Origin: Clostridia bacterium
GTDB taxonomy: Bacteria > Bacillota_A > Clostridia > Christensenellales > Aristaeellaceae
DNA: 26,632 nt
Reading direction: 5' to 3'
Assembly: GCA_017938645.1 (NCBI GenBank)
Contig: JAGBBE010000172.1
Location: 1-26,632, forward strand
Part shown: positions 5,954-13,700 of the stretch, in pieces
How positions within the stretch are numbered: the stretch's first letter is position 1
How the letters are laid out: each line of letters starts with the position of its first letter
Notes under the pieces: model-generated
The model's input: the letters and a program-made list of their open reading frames with translations, nothing else
Databases searched by the model: none
Told to the model about the DNA's origin: nothing
Made by a program: the position numbers and the translations under genes

Positions 5954-5979
5954 AGGCCAGCCCCTTGCGGGACTGACCT
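5954..5979 (-). terminator. Terminator of the acyltransferase gene
   Basis: On the minus strand an 11-pair stem (9 Watson-Crick pairs and two G-U) with a 4-base loop is followed by CTTTTC. It lies about 120 bases beyond the acyltransferase stop codon. Confidence 0.7.
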
Positions 5980-6102
5980 ATCATTTTAGGCTGTTTACAA
6001 GCCCATTTTTGTAGAATTACTTTCAGAAGCAGCAGGCTGGCATTCCGGAGAAGGCCTAACCATTTCGAGAACATCGTTGTTGATAAGTTTTGTCATACAT
6101 AA

Positions 6103-7167
6103 TCATTCCGCAGGATTGGTTCCTTTCACTTGAAACCATCTGATTTTATAAACCTGCGCTATGAGAATCACTACACATTTATGTATAATATACGCAGTAA
6201 CTATAGAAGTAACGACAGACACAATAATAAATATTCCCGAAGGCGCTTGCGGAAACAGTGTTCCAATCACGGACATAACAGCATCGTGGATCAGATATAT
6301 TTCAAAGGAAATGCTTCCTAAGAACGCCGCATATTTATTTGAGATTGAAAACCTAATATTCAATTGCAATATAAACAATGTAATTGCAATTCCCAATCCG
6401 ATTTTAAGCAGATACTCACCCCAAAACACGATCGTTTTAAACTTAAGGTACAATATGCCCAGAAACAAAGCAGCAATGCATGTCAAAATACATTTTTTAA
6501 GCCATTGCTGACCAGTAAAGGCTACAAACTTTGTAAGATGTCGTGCAAGTAAACTACCCCATATAAAGCCCCAGATTTCTGTTGGCCAAAAAGAAATATC
6601 AATGATCTCGCCGTTTCTCAAAAAATACAACACTAAGCTTGTCAGAATAATTACTGCATCTTGAATAAATTCACAAATATTGCTATTATCACACAAAATA
6701 TGCGATAGCCAAAACACAACATAGCAAAACATAAGCCACATAACCCAACTGTTTATGTGAAAAATCGAGCCAATACTTTTTTTCTCGCCAGTCAGCAAAA
6801 GCAGCATACCTGCAACAAAAAGATTTGCTAAGAAGGAAGGAATAAGCAATGCAGGAAAGCGTCTTCTCCAAAAACAGTATTTTCCGTTCGGATTATTCTT
6901 TAAGCCTGTCGTCAAGCCGAATGCCGATGTTAAGAAGAAAAATGTAACGCCAATATATGCAAAACTACCGGCCATATCCTGAATTTTGTTCTGATATGCA
7001 GCAGGTACATGTACCAAAATCACAATAATACACCAGAAGCCACGCATCGCATTGGTGTTCATTTTATCAAAAAAATACTGATTCCCATCTGGATGTGCTT
7101 TTGCTTTATATACAACCGAAAACAACAACCCCAACAATAGCAACGACGTCAATATATAATCTACCAT
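6103..7167 (-). CDS. Acyltransferase 3 family membrane protein (OafA/YrhL-like)
   Basis: This 354-residue protein is hydrophobic along its whole length, with about ten membrane helices. It fits the Acyl_transf_3 family, which moves acetyl or other acyl groups onto extracytoplasmic sugars of polysaccharides, teichoic acids or antibiotics. Family landmarks are RGFWCIIVILVH early (the Arg and the catalytic-type His), FFFLTSAFGLTTG, the basic RRRFPALLIPSF loop, and FEIYLIHDAV near the C-terminus. The ATG at 7167 has GAGAGGG 8 bases upstream; a GTG at 7176 would sit on top of that site. The gene is AT-rich with codon use unlike its neighbours and lies between two direct repeats of a rubrerythrin end, so horizontal acquisition is likely. 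The acyl acceptor is unknown. Confidence 0.85.
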   Translation of the reverse strand: MVDYILTSLLLLGLLFSVVYKAKAHPDGNQYFFDKMNTNAMRGFWCIIVILVHVPAAYQNKIQDMAGSFAYIGVTFFFLTSAFGLTTGLKNNPNGKYCFWRRRFPALLIPSFLANLFVAGMLLLLTGEKKSIGSIFHINSWVMWLMFCYVVFWLSHILCDNSNICEFIQDAVIILTSLVLYFLRNGEIIDISFWPTEIWGFIWGSLLARHLTKFVAFTGQQWLKKCILTCIAALFLGILYLKFKTIVFWGEYLLKIGLGIAITLFILQLNIRFSISNKYAAFLGSISFEIYLIHDAVMSVIGTLFPQAPSGIFIIVSVVTSIVTAYIIHKCVVILIAQVYKIRWFQVKGTNPAE

Positions 7168-7194
7168 ATAGCACACCCTCTCTTTTTTTGAGCG

Positions 7195-7223
7195 ATTATA
7201 TCATGATACACACAAGCTGTCAA
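7195..7223 (-). promoter_or_regulatory. Consensus promoter of the acyltransferase gene
   Basis: On the minus strand TTGACA (7218-7223) and TATAAT (7195-7200) are 17 bases apart, about 30 bases before the ATG. Confidence 0.88.
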
Positions 7224-7271
7224 CGATTAGTATTTTTGTCACAACCTTGCTTTTAATGATCGATTTCGTGT

Positions 7272-7670
7272 TTGGTGGCAATACACTTGCAGATTCAAAA
7301 GATATATCTGGAAATATTGGACACCATCGGATCGAATGGTACATGGAGCATGATATTGTCCTTGTTTCTCCAGAATATACTTTACATCGGATGGATCATA
7401 GCGGCCTTTCTTGCGGGTCTTTTGCTTGGAAAATGGCCGAAAAAGCAAAAGGTGAAGCTGCAAGAGCGATTCGACAGGCTAAATATCTGCAAGGGTATGA
7501 GCTATATGGAGATTTTGCAGCATGTGCAAGCCGCGCCGCGAATAACAGACCGCAATGCAAACGGCGTGACAGAAAGAACATGGGTGGATGAAGGATATTC
7601 CATCAAACTCACATTTGATCGGCTGGATATTTGCCTTGGGGTGACGGATGAACAGGTGAAAAAGGTGTGA
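7272..7670 (+). CDS. Small membrane protein, unknown
   Basis: The ORF is 132 codons. It has one or two hydrophobic segments at about residues 26-52 (MILSLFLQNILYIGWIIAAF and LAGLLLG), then a basic stretch, then a soluble tail (GMSYMEILQHVQAAPRITDR ... VDEGYSIKLTFDRLDICLG). The tail's G-M-x-x-x-E-I-L pattern followed by two strands recalls small BamE/SmpA-like folds, but only loosely. Only TTG (7272) or GTG (7275) starts are available and no ribosome site precedes them, so the gene may be 5'-truncated or poorly expressed. Codon positions look protein-like throughout. It sits in the AT-rich patch next to the acyltransferase on the opposite strand. Confidence 0.5.
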   Translation: MVAIHLQIQKIYLEILDTIGSNGTWSMILSLFLQNILYIGWIIAAFLAGLLLGKWPKKQKVKLQERFDRLNICKGMSYMEILQHVQAAPRITDRNANGVTERTWVDEGYSIKLTFDRLDICLGVTDEQVKKV

Positions 7671-7876
7671 TTGTCACGAACAAAATCACCAACATAAAGA
7701 AGTAAGAGAGTATTGGTGCGAGAACAGAAACGAACGGAGGAAGCATGATGGATACCGTGATGATTGTTTTGTGTTTAGTTTTCGATTGACCACCTTTGGG
7801 TGTTTTGAGGGCTTTTCAAAGCACTCAGCTTGAAAGACTAACCACTTTGTGACCACTTGATGTTAGGAGACACAAA
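7671..7876. other. Gene-poor junction region before the intact rubrerythrin terminator
   Basis: Apart from the 14-codon ORF at 7745 I see only a short inverted repeat (CACCAA near 7687, TTGGTG near 7714). There is no convincing promoter and no repeat of the GACATA or TACAACTT motifs. Confidence 0.5.
7745..7789 (+). pseudogene. 14-codon ORF with strong ribosome site, probable truncated gene start
   Basis: GGAGGAAGC is followed by ATG and codes for MMDTVMIVLCLVFD then TGA. The short hydrophobic start resembles the N-terminus of small membrane peptides, including holin-like type I toxins, but it stops too early for one. It is most simply the beginning of a gene whose remainder was lost at a rearrangement junction. 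Confidence 0.3.
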
Positions 7877-8002
7877 AAGGGAACCACCCTTTTCAGAGTG
7901 ATTCCCTTGAAAAGCTCGATTTTACTGGATTTCTTACTTGCCAAAGTAGCGCTTGAGCAGGCCTTCGAAAGCCTTGCCGTGGCGGGCCTCGTCGCGGGCC
8001 AT
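7872..8002. repeat. Direct repeat of the rubrerythrin 3' end plus terminator, copy C
   Basis: This is the intact partner of the copy at 5137-5268. It includes the terminator and the last 22 codons of the complete rubrerythrin gene. Confidence 0.85.
7877..7908 (-). terminator. Terminator of the intact rubrerythrin
   Basis: A 14-pair stem closed by a GAAA tetraloop on the minus strand and followed by TTTTTG. It lies 25 bases after the stop codon and is identical to 5142-5173. Confidence 0.92.
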
Positions 8003-8479
8003 TTCATGAACGGTGTCATGGATGGCGTCGAGGTTGAGCTTCTTGGCCTTCAGAGCCAGCTCGAACTTGCCGGCGGTAGCGCCATTCTCGGCATCCACGC
8101 GCATTTCGAGGTTCTTCTTGGTGGAGTCGGTTACGACTTCGCCCAGCAGCTCAGCAAACTTGGCGGCATGCTCGGCTTCTTCGTAGGCAGCCTTCTCCCA
8201 GTACAGGCCGATTTCGGGATAGCCTTCGCGATGAGCAACGCGAGCCATGGCCAGATACATGCCAACCTCAGTGCACTCACCCTGGAAGTTCTCGCGCAGA
8301 CCCTGAATGATTTCTTCGGTGGCGTCAACCTTGCCAATGCCGATCACATGCTCGGCGGCCCAGGTCTTTTCCTCAGCCATCTGGTCAAACTTCGCCTTGG
8401 GAGCCTTGCACACGGGGCAGAACTCGGGAGCCTCGGGACCTTCGTGAACATAACCGCAAACCTTGCAAACCCACTTCAT
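7934..8479 (-). CDS. Reverse rubrerythrin (NADH-dependent peroxidase component)
   Basis: This complete 181-residue protein reduces hydrogen peroxide to water in the cytoplasm. In clostridia electrons come from NADH through a reductase and rubredoxin. The rubredoxin domain is at residues 1-35 with Cys5, Cys8, Cys21 and Cys24. The ferritin-like four-helix domain follows, with diiron ligands readable as E68/E71 (GECTE), E100-E101-A-E-H104, E131 (AENGAT) and E164-A-R-H167. The domain order is reversed relative to classic rubrerythrin. Start: ATG with GGAGGATATC upstream. It has its own promoter and terminator, so it is monocistronic. A paralogue begins at 293 and two 3'-end remnants lie at 4258 and 5207, showing repeated copying or targeting of this gene. 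Confidence 0.96.
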   Translation of the reverse strand: MKWVCKVCGYVHEGPEAPEFCPVCKAPKAKFDQMAEEKTWAAEHVIGIGKVDATEEIIQGLRENFQGECTEVGMYLAMARVAHREGYPEIGLYWEKAAYEEAEHAAKFAELLGEVVTDSTKKNLEMRVDAENGATAGKFELALKAKKLNLDAIHDTVHEMARDEARHGKAFEGLLKRYFGK

Positions 8480-8549
8480 ATAATGATATCCTCCTTCAAT
8501 CTCTTTGAGATGTTTTTCTTTTGTCAGGCGGCTTTTTCAGCTCGCATAT

Positions 8550-8579
8550 ATGTTATCACCTTTTACGAGAAAAGTGAAA
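8550..8579 (-). promoter_or_regulatory. Probable promoter of the intact rubrerythrin
   Basis: TTTCAC (8574-8579) and extended TGA-TAACAT (-10 at 8550-8555) are 18 bases apart, matching the arrangement upstream of the rubrerythrin at 293. The shared block TGATAACATATATGC may include a regulator site, but it is not a recognisable PerR box. Confidence 0.55.
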
Positions 8580-8605
8580 CATCTTTTTTGAAAAATATTA
8601 TTTTT

Positions 8606-10099
8606 TTATTTCAGAGCATCGAGTACCGCCGTTTCCATCTGGTCGACAGCGCATACGGTATCATGACGCACAGGCAGAGTGAGCAGGTCACGCACCTGAT
8701 GGGGAATAGACATACCGGATGCTTCTTCGATCTTTTCAGCACAGGCGAAGAAGTCCAGACCTTCCACCGCTTCTGCTCCGAAGAGACTTGCCGCTACATC
8801 GGGCGCAAACTTGTAGGGGCTGGCTGTGGATACGATCACAGTGATCGTGGGATCGGAGGTAGCCTCGCGGTACTGATGAAGCACGTGAGAGGCAACCGCA
8901 GTGTGGGGATCCATCACATATCCGGTTTGGTCGTATACGCGGCGGATTTCCTCGGCGGTCTGCTTATCGTCGGCATAGCTGGCCCAGAAGACTTCGCTGA
9001 GTTTCTTTGCACGCTCTGCGCCGATGGAGAAGCGGCCTTCTGCGGACAACTGTTCCATCCAGCTGCGAACCAGCACAGGATCGCGGTCGGCATACTCATA
9101 GAGCAGACGCTCCAGATTAGAGGAGACAAGGATGTCCATGCTGGGGGACATGGTCTTGTGGAATTCGCGGTGAGTGTGATACACGCCGTCAGCAAAGAAA
9201 TCGCTGAGCACGTTGTTGGTGTTGCTGGCGCAGATGAGCTTGCGGATGGGCAGACCCATACGCATGGCATAGTATCCGGCAAGAATGTCGCCGAAGTTGC
9301 CCGTGGGTACCACGAAGTTTACGTGCTGGCCGAAGCGGATTTCGCCGCGGTTGACCAGCTGCGTGTAGGCCGTAAAATAATACACGATCTGAGGTGCGAG
9401 CCGGCCGAAGTTGATGGAATTGGCGGAGGAAGGCAGCTTGCCCTGCGCATTCATCTTTTCATGGAAGGCGGGATCCTTAAACAGCTTCTTCACACCCGTC
9501 TGGGCATCGTCGAAGTTGCCTTCCACGCCGATAACGTGCGTGTTATCGCCGCCGGTGGTTACCATCTGCAGTTCCTGCACGCGGCTGACTCCGCCGTGAG
9601 GATAGAAGACTGTGCAGCTGGTTCCGGGCACGTCCTTGAAGCCCTCCAGCGCAGCCTTGCCGGTGTCGCCGCTGGTGGCCACCAGAATGCTGACCTCGCG
9701 CTTTTCATCGTTCTTTTCTGCGGAAAGCGTCACCAAATAAGGCAAGAGCTTCAGCGCCACGTCCTTGAAGGCGAGCGTGGGGCCGTGGAACAGCTCCATG
9801 ACGTGAGTGTTTTCGTTAAGCGCCTTGACAGGGGCGATGGTGGCGTCGTCCCAGCTGTCGGCTGAATAGGCTGCGTGAATCGCATCTTCGATTTCGGCAA
9901 TGGAGAAGTCCTCCAGATAATCACGCAGCACACGGGATGCATGGTTGTGGTAGCTGGTGCCGCGCAGGGTGATCAGACGCTCCATCGGAATCTGGGGAAA
10001 CATGCTGGGTACATAAAGACCGCCGTCAGGAGCAAGGCCCCAGAGGATGGCCTGAGACGCCGTAACGCATGCGCCGCCGCGGGTGGAGAAAAAGGACAT
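8606..10099 (-). CDS. thrC: Threonine synthase
   Basis: This 497-residue enzyme converts O-phosphohomoserine to threonine with pyridoxal phosphate in the cytoplasm. It is the long (about 450-500 residue) class of ThrC. The N-terminus FFSTRGG...QAILWGLAPDGGLYVP is family-typical. The PLP lysine is K112 in HGPTLAFKDVALKLLPYL. The phosphate-binding ATSGDTGKAALEGF and NSINFGRLAPQIVYYF segments follow. The start at the second possible Met (MSFFSTRG) is preceded by AGGAAGG; the earlier Met has no such site. No hom or thrB is adjacent and no T-box leader is visible. The stop codon lies only 27 bases from the rubrerythrin -35 box and no clear terminator separates them. Confidence 0.96.
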   Translation of the reverse strand: MSFFSTRGGACVTASQAILWGLAPDGGLYVPSMFPQIPMERLITLRGTSYHNHASRVLRDYLEDFSIAEIEDAIHAAYSADSWDDATIAPVKALNENTHVMELFHGPTLAFKDVALKLLPYLVTLSAEKNDEKREVSILVATSGDTGKAALEGFKDVPGTSCTVFYPHGGVSRVQELQMVTTGGDNTHVIGVEGNFDDAQTGVKKLFKDPAFHEKMNAQGKLPSSANSINFGRLAPQIVYYFTAYTQLVNRGEIRFGQHVNFVVPTGNFGDILAGYYAMRMGLPIRKLICASNTNNVLSDFFADGVYHTHREFHKTMSPSMDILVSSNLERLLYEYADRDPVLVRSWMEQLSAEGRFSIGAERAKKLSEVFWASYADDKQTAEEIRRVYDQTGYVMDPHTAVASHVLHQYREATSDPTITVIVSTASPYKFAPDVAASLFGAEAVEGLDFFACAEKIEEASGMSIPHQVRDLLTLPVRHDTVCAVDQMETAVLDALK

Positions 10100-10134
10100 G
10101 GAATCACCTTCCTGAATTATACTCAAACACATTC

Positions 10135-10163
10135 ATCATACTGGTTTTCGGCGCAAAAGTAAA
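10135..10163 (-). promoter_or_regulatory. Probable promoter of thrC
   Basis: TTTACT (10158-10163) and TATGAT (10135-10140) are 17 bases apart on the minus strand. A second TATAAT at 10116-10121 is nearer the gene but lacks a good -35. Confidence 0.5.
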
Positions 10164-10194
10164 GATAAGCACACCGAAAAGACAGAAGAAAAAA

Positions 10195-10213
10195 GGCGGC
10201 CCTCATGGCCGCC
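10195..10213 (-). terminator. Terminator of the small P-loop gene
   Basis: GGCGGCC and GGCCGCC form a perfect 7-pair GC stem with a 5-base loop and TTTTTTC after it on the minus strand. Confidence 0.85.
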
Positions 10214-10230
10214 CCGGAATGCCTGTGGCA

Positions 10231-10641
10231 TTAGATTACGTACTTCTTGATGAACTCGGGCAGTTCTTCTTCATCAGCGCTTACGGAGATGGCAAAATCC
10301 ACGCCGTGCTTTTCGCTGATGGTCTCCAAACGCTTGAAGAACCATTCGGTGGTGTTCAGTTCGCACTTGATGAGCTTCTTGAAAGCATCGATGCAAATCA
10401 GACCGATGTCAAAGTTCTGGGCGACAACGCCGCAGAGAAGACCGGTGAACATCTGGTCGCTGGTCAGTTCATATTCGCTGGCATTGATAAAACGAACTTC
10501 GTGACGAAGATCGAACATATAACGGTTGTCGTCGTCAATGAAAACAACGTCATGTCTGCTTTCCTGAGCAGCCTTGTTAGCCATGTCGAGGATCCTCTTG
10601 GTCTTACCCGATCCCTTTTTTCCGGCAATCACCTGAATCAA
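10231..10641 (-). CDS. Small P-loop NTPase-like protein
   Basis: The protein is 136 residues. A clear Walker A motif is present at residues 7-14 (GKKGSGKT), followed by DVVFIDDDNRYMFDLRHEVR and a hydrophobic FDIGLICIDAF strand that could carry the Walker B aspartate. The rest has no recognised domain, and the protein is too short for an AAA+ or kinase core. The start is a TTG with GGAGG 8 bases upstream; there is no ATG nearby. It has its own promoter and terminator. Similar short ATP-binding proteins are seen in clostridia, but I cannot name a role. Confidence 0.75.
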   Translation of the reverse strand: MIQVIAGKKGSGKTKRILDMANKAAQESRHDVVFIDDDNRYMFDLRHEVRFINASEYELTSDQMFTGLLCGVVAQNFDIGLICIDAFKKLIKCELNTTEWFFKRLETISEKHGVDFAISVSADEEELPEFIKKYVI

Positions 10642-10741
10642 TGGTAACGCCTCCTTAACGATAGTTTTTGATGGAACACAAACAGCGCGAACATGTATCC
10701 GATCCGGGTATATGCTGCGCTTTTGTGCTGTTTACAGATTC

Positions 10742-10770
10742 ATTATACATGAACTTTCCCGGAAAGGCAA
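10742..10770 (-). promoter_or_regulatory. Promoter of the small P-loop gene
   Basis: TTGCCT (10765-10770) and TATAAT (10742-10747) are 17 bases apart on the minus strand, with TG just before the -10. The leader to the TTG start is about 95 bases. Confidence 0.7.
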
Positions 10771-10774
10771 CTTT

Positions 10775-13700
10775 TTATTTGCACTCTTCTTGTCCTTGAT
10801 TTTGAACAAGGGCTTCACGAAGCTCCTCCATGCTCATGGACGGAATCTCCCGTACATCTGCATCCGGCGCGTCGCAGTCAAAACGGCAGATGGTGCGGAA
10901 ATCGCAGAAGTCGCAGGTGGTAAGGCTGGCTTCTCGCACAGGTGAAATGCGCGTTTCGCCGTCAAAGAGGCGCTGTGCAAGCTCGCAGGCCACCTCGCGT
11001 GCGTGATGGAGCAGAGAACGAAGCTGTCCTTCATCCAGGGCCTTGGCAGCTTTCCTGAGTTCTCCATTTTTTTGGTACATGGAAGGAAGAACGCAGGCAA
11101 TGTCGCTATTGTCCATTGCTGTAAGGATTTCTACATCGCTCAGAGCAATGCCGCGCAGCTGAAACTTCTCACGAAGCCTGTCTTCTGCCAGACTTTGCAA
11201 ATCGCTTGCGGTTTCCACCAGAGGATCAGCCACGTAGAAGTAGAAGGCTCCGGCTGGTTTCGCGTCGGGAATAGCGCTGGTGCACACATCCAGATACAGC
11301 AGAAGCTGAAGCTGCAGTCCCCACCATGTGCGTGATGCTTCGAGACTCTGCTGGGATGATTTGTAGTCAATCACACGCAGATAGACGCTTTCGGGCGAAT
11401 CATAGCGGTCAATTCGGTCGATCCGTCCGCGCAAAGCTACCTCTCGTCCATCAGAGAGGACGAGAACAATGGGAGGCATACCGCCTTCATAGCCGAAGGA
11501 AGCCTCTGTGCGGTAGAGAGAAAAATGTCCAGCAGCGAGATGTGTGGTGATGGTCTGTGCGGCACGGCGGATGGCGTTTCGGGCAAGCTCAAAGCGCGCG
11601 CGGCTGCGTTCGCCGTCGCCCATCGGACCGGCCATGAGCTCCTCAATCAGCGGTGCGATCGCCTCTTCAGCCATCTGATCAATACGTTCAGAAGGAAGCG
11701 AGGGAAAGTCCTTTTCCCGCTTTGCCAGCCTTGCGAAGTTGTTGAGCCCGGCATGATAGAAGGTTCCGGTTTCGATGGGATCAATCTTCCATTCGCGCAG
11801 CACATGGGGCCTGAGACCGTAGTTAACAAAATGCTTGAAGGGACATTCGGCAAACGCCTCCAGACGGCTGACGCTAAGAACCTCATCGCCGAAGAGCGCG
11901 CGGGTCTGCTGAGGAGAAAGAGGCTGCGCGGAACCGTCAAATCGGAGCGCGCGCAGAAGGCGCATGGTTTCCGAAGCAGTTTTCGGTGAACGGAGCAACT
12001 GTTTGAGTCTTTCCTGCCAGTTCTCGCTCAGAGAGGCAACACCGTCGGAATGTGCACGAAGGAGCAGACTCAGACGGCTGAAGGCCTGCATGGAGGACAT
12101 GGGCAGCGCGTCACCTTGCACCGGCGACTCGGGAATCCCAGGCAGAAGCTCCTTTTCAAGCGTTTCCAGCAGTGAAAGCGGACGCAGGGCAGTTCCATCA
12201 GGCGCGGTACGGGCGCAGCTAAGAAACAGGTATTTTTTTGGCATCGTCATCGCGCGCTTCAAGTCCAGCTTGGCCAGAAGCGTACGGTTTTCATCCGTGA
12301 GCCCAAGGAAACACCCGGTATCCTCCTGTGTTTTCTGGCGCTCTTCGGGCGTCAGAAGACTGTCCGTTTCCTTGGTAAGCAGGCCGTCGCTCAGTCCAAG
12401 AATGAACACAGCGTCAGCTTCCTCAGCCAGCAGGTGTCCAAGCGTTCCGGCATGCAGCATTCCTCCGGCAGGCGGCAGCGAGGCGAGCGATACGGCGGAA
12501 AAGCCGCATTCCATACGGGTTGCAATGTGCTTAAGCGGAATGCGCGAGCTGCCGCCGATGCGCACCAGCTGATCCATTAAAGAAAGAACAGCATGCCAGA
12601 TCTGGCTGTTCTGATTCGCCCGGGCGGTAAAGCCGTGGGACATCAGGCGTTCTTCTTCCTTCTGAAGCATTTCGTATGCGTTGATGTCCAGCAGAAGGGT
12701 AAAGACTGCCGAAAGCGATGATGTGGCGTCTCTGGCGTCCACCAGCGCTTTTCTGGCTTTGAGAAGAGGCTCCATCAGGCGCTGACGCAGTTCCTCGCAG
12801 CGAAGATGCTGCTGTGGATCATAACGCGATGTGCGTGTGAAGGCTTGCGTCCAGCGGCTGCGGTCGATGCCGCAGGTATGGACATAGTTTTCCAGATCGC
12901 AGGCTTCCTCAAACGTAAAAGGAGCGTAGCCGCTTTTGAAAAGCGGAAGCATGTCACGGTTGCGCCAGCCGTCCGACATGGCACGTAAAGCGCTCAGCAG
13001 AAACTGAACCAGACCATGCGAAGCGGCGGGCATCTGCCGGTCGGTGTAAAAGGGAATGCCGCTGTCGTTGAGCGCGGAGGTGACGGCGAATTCATAACCG
13101 TCGCTGTCCGGATAGAGCACGGTGATGTTTTCCAGCTTTACCCCTTGCTGGGTAAGCCACATCACCTCGCGGCTCATCTGCGTGGCTTCGTCAAAGGGAG
13201 AAAGCGATTCAGACAGATAGACGCTATCCGGCTGATGAGAAAAAGCAGATGTGGAACGGGCAAAAAGGAAGCGGTCCAGATGCGTCATCTCAGGCGCATG
13301 CGCAAGCGGTTCGGGTGACAGGGGAATCTGCCTTGCGGTTATTCCTTCTTCGGCAAGCATGGCGGTAAATCGTCCGATGCCCTGACGGATCGGCGCATAG
13401 ATTTCTCCGTCCGGCGCGCTTTCTCCGTCGCATAAAAGGGCGATGGTCAGGCTTTTGCAAAGTGCCGCTGCAGAGCAAAGCATGCGCATGAGCTGCTCCG
13501 GAAGCGTATCGAATCCGTACACGTACAGATGCTGCCCGTTGAGACAACCGCTTTTTGCCAGTTTACCGGCCACAAAGCTCAACTGATCCTCACTGTCGCT
13601 GAAACGACCGCTGAGTACAGCCTGATACTGTGCATAAATCTGGGATAAATCATGAAGTTTCGCTTTCTGAAGAGCGTCTTCCAGCGTATCTGCATAGGTT

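Larger units (their letters stand above)
5864..5986 (+). ncRNA. Possible small RNA transcribed from P2
   Basis: A transcript starting about 7 bases after the P2 -10 would carry three AAAGACACC repeats (5866, 5881, 5921) and the hairpin at 5954-5979 followed by ATCATTTT. No ORF with a ribosome site is present. On this strand the hairpin has two C-A mismatches, so it would terminate less well than on the other strand. This is a suggestion from promoter plus hairpin only. Confidence 0.25.

Noticed and set aside
5787..6074. 95-codon minus-strand ORF
   Set aside because: It runs through the acyltransferase terminator and the P2 region, has no ribosome site and no family likeness.
8480..8605. PerR box upstream of rubrerythrin
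   Set aside because: The AT-rich block does not fit the TTATAAT-N-ATTATAA pattern in either copy.
7898..9865. 655-codon open frame on the plus strand
   Set aside because: Antisense to rubrerythrin and threonine synthase; it crosses a terminator and a promoter and matches no family.
10100..10194. T-box leader for threonine synthase
   Set aside because: The leader after the best promoter is too short and no T-box sequence or antiterminator is seen.
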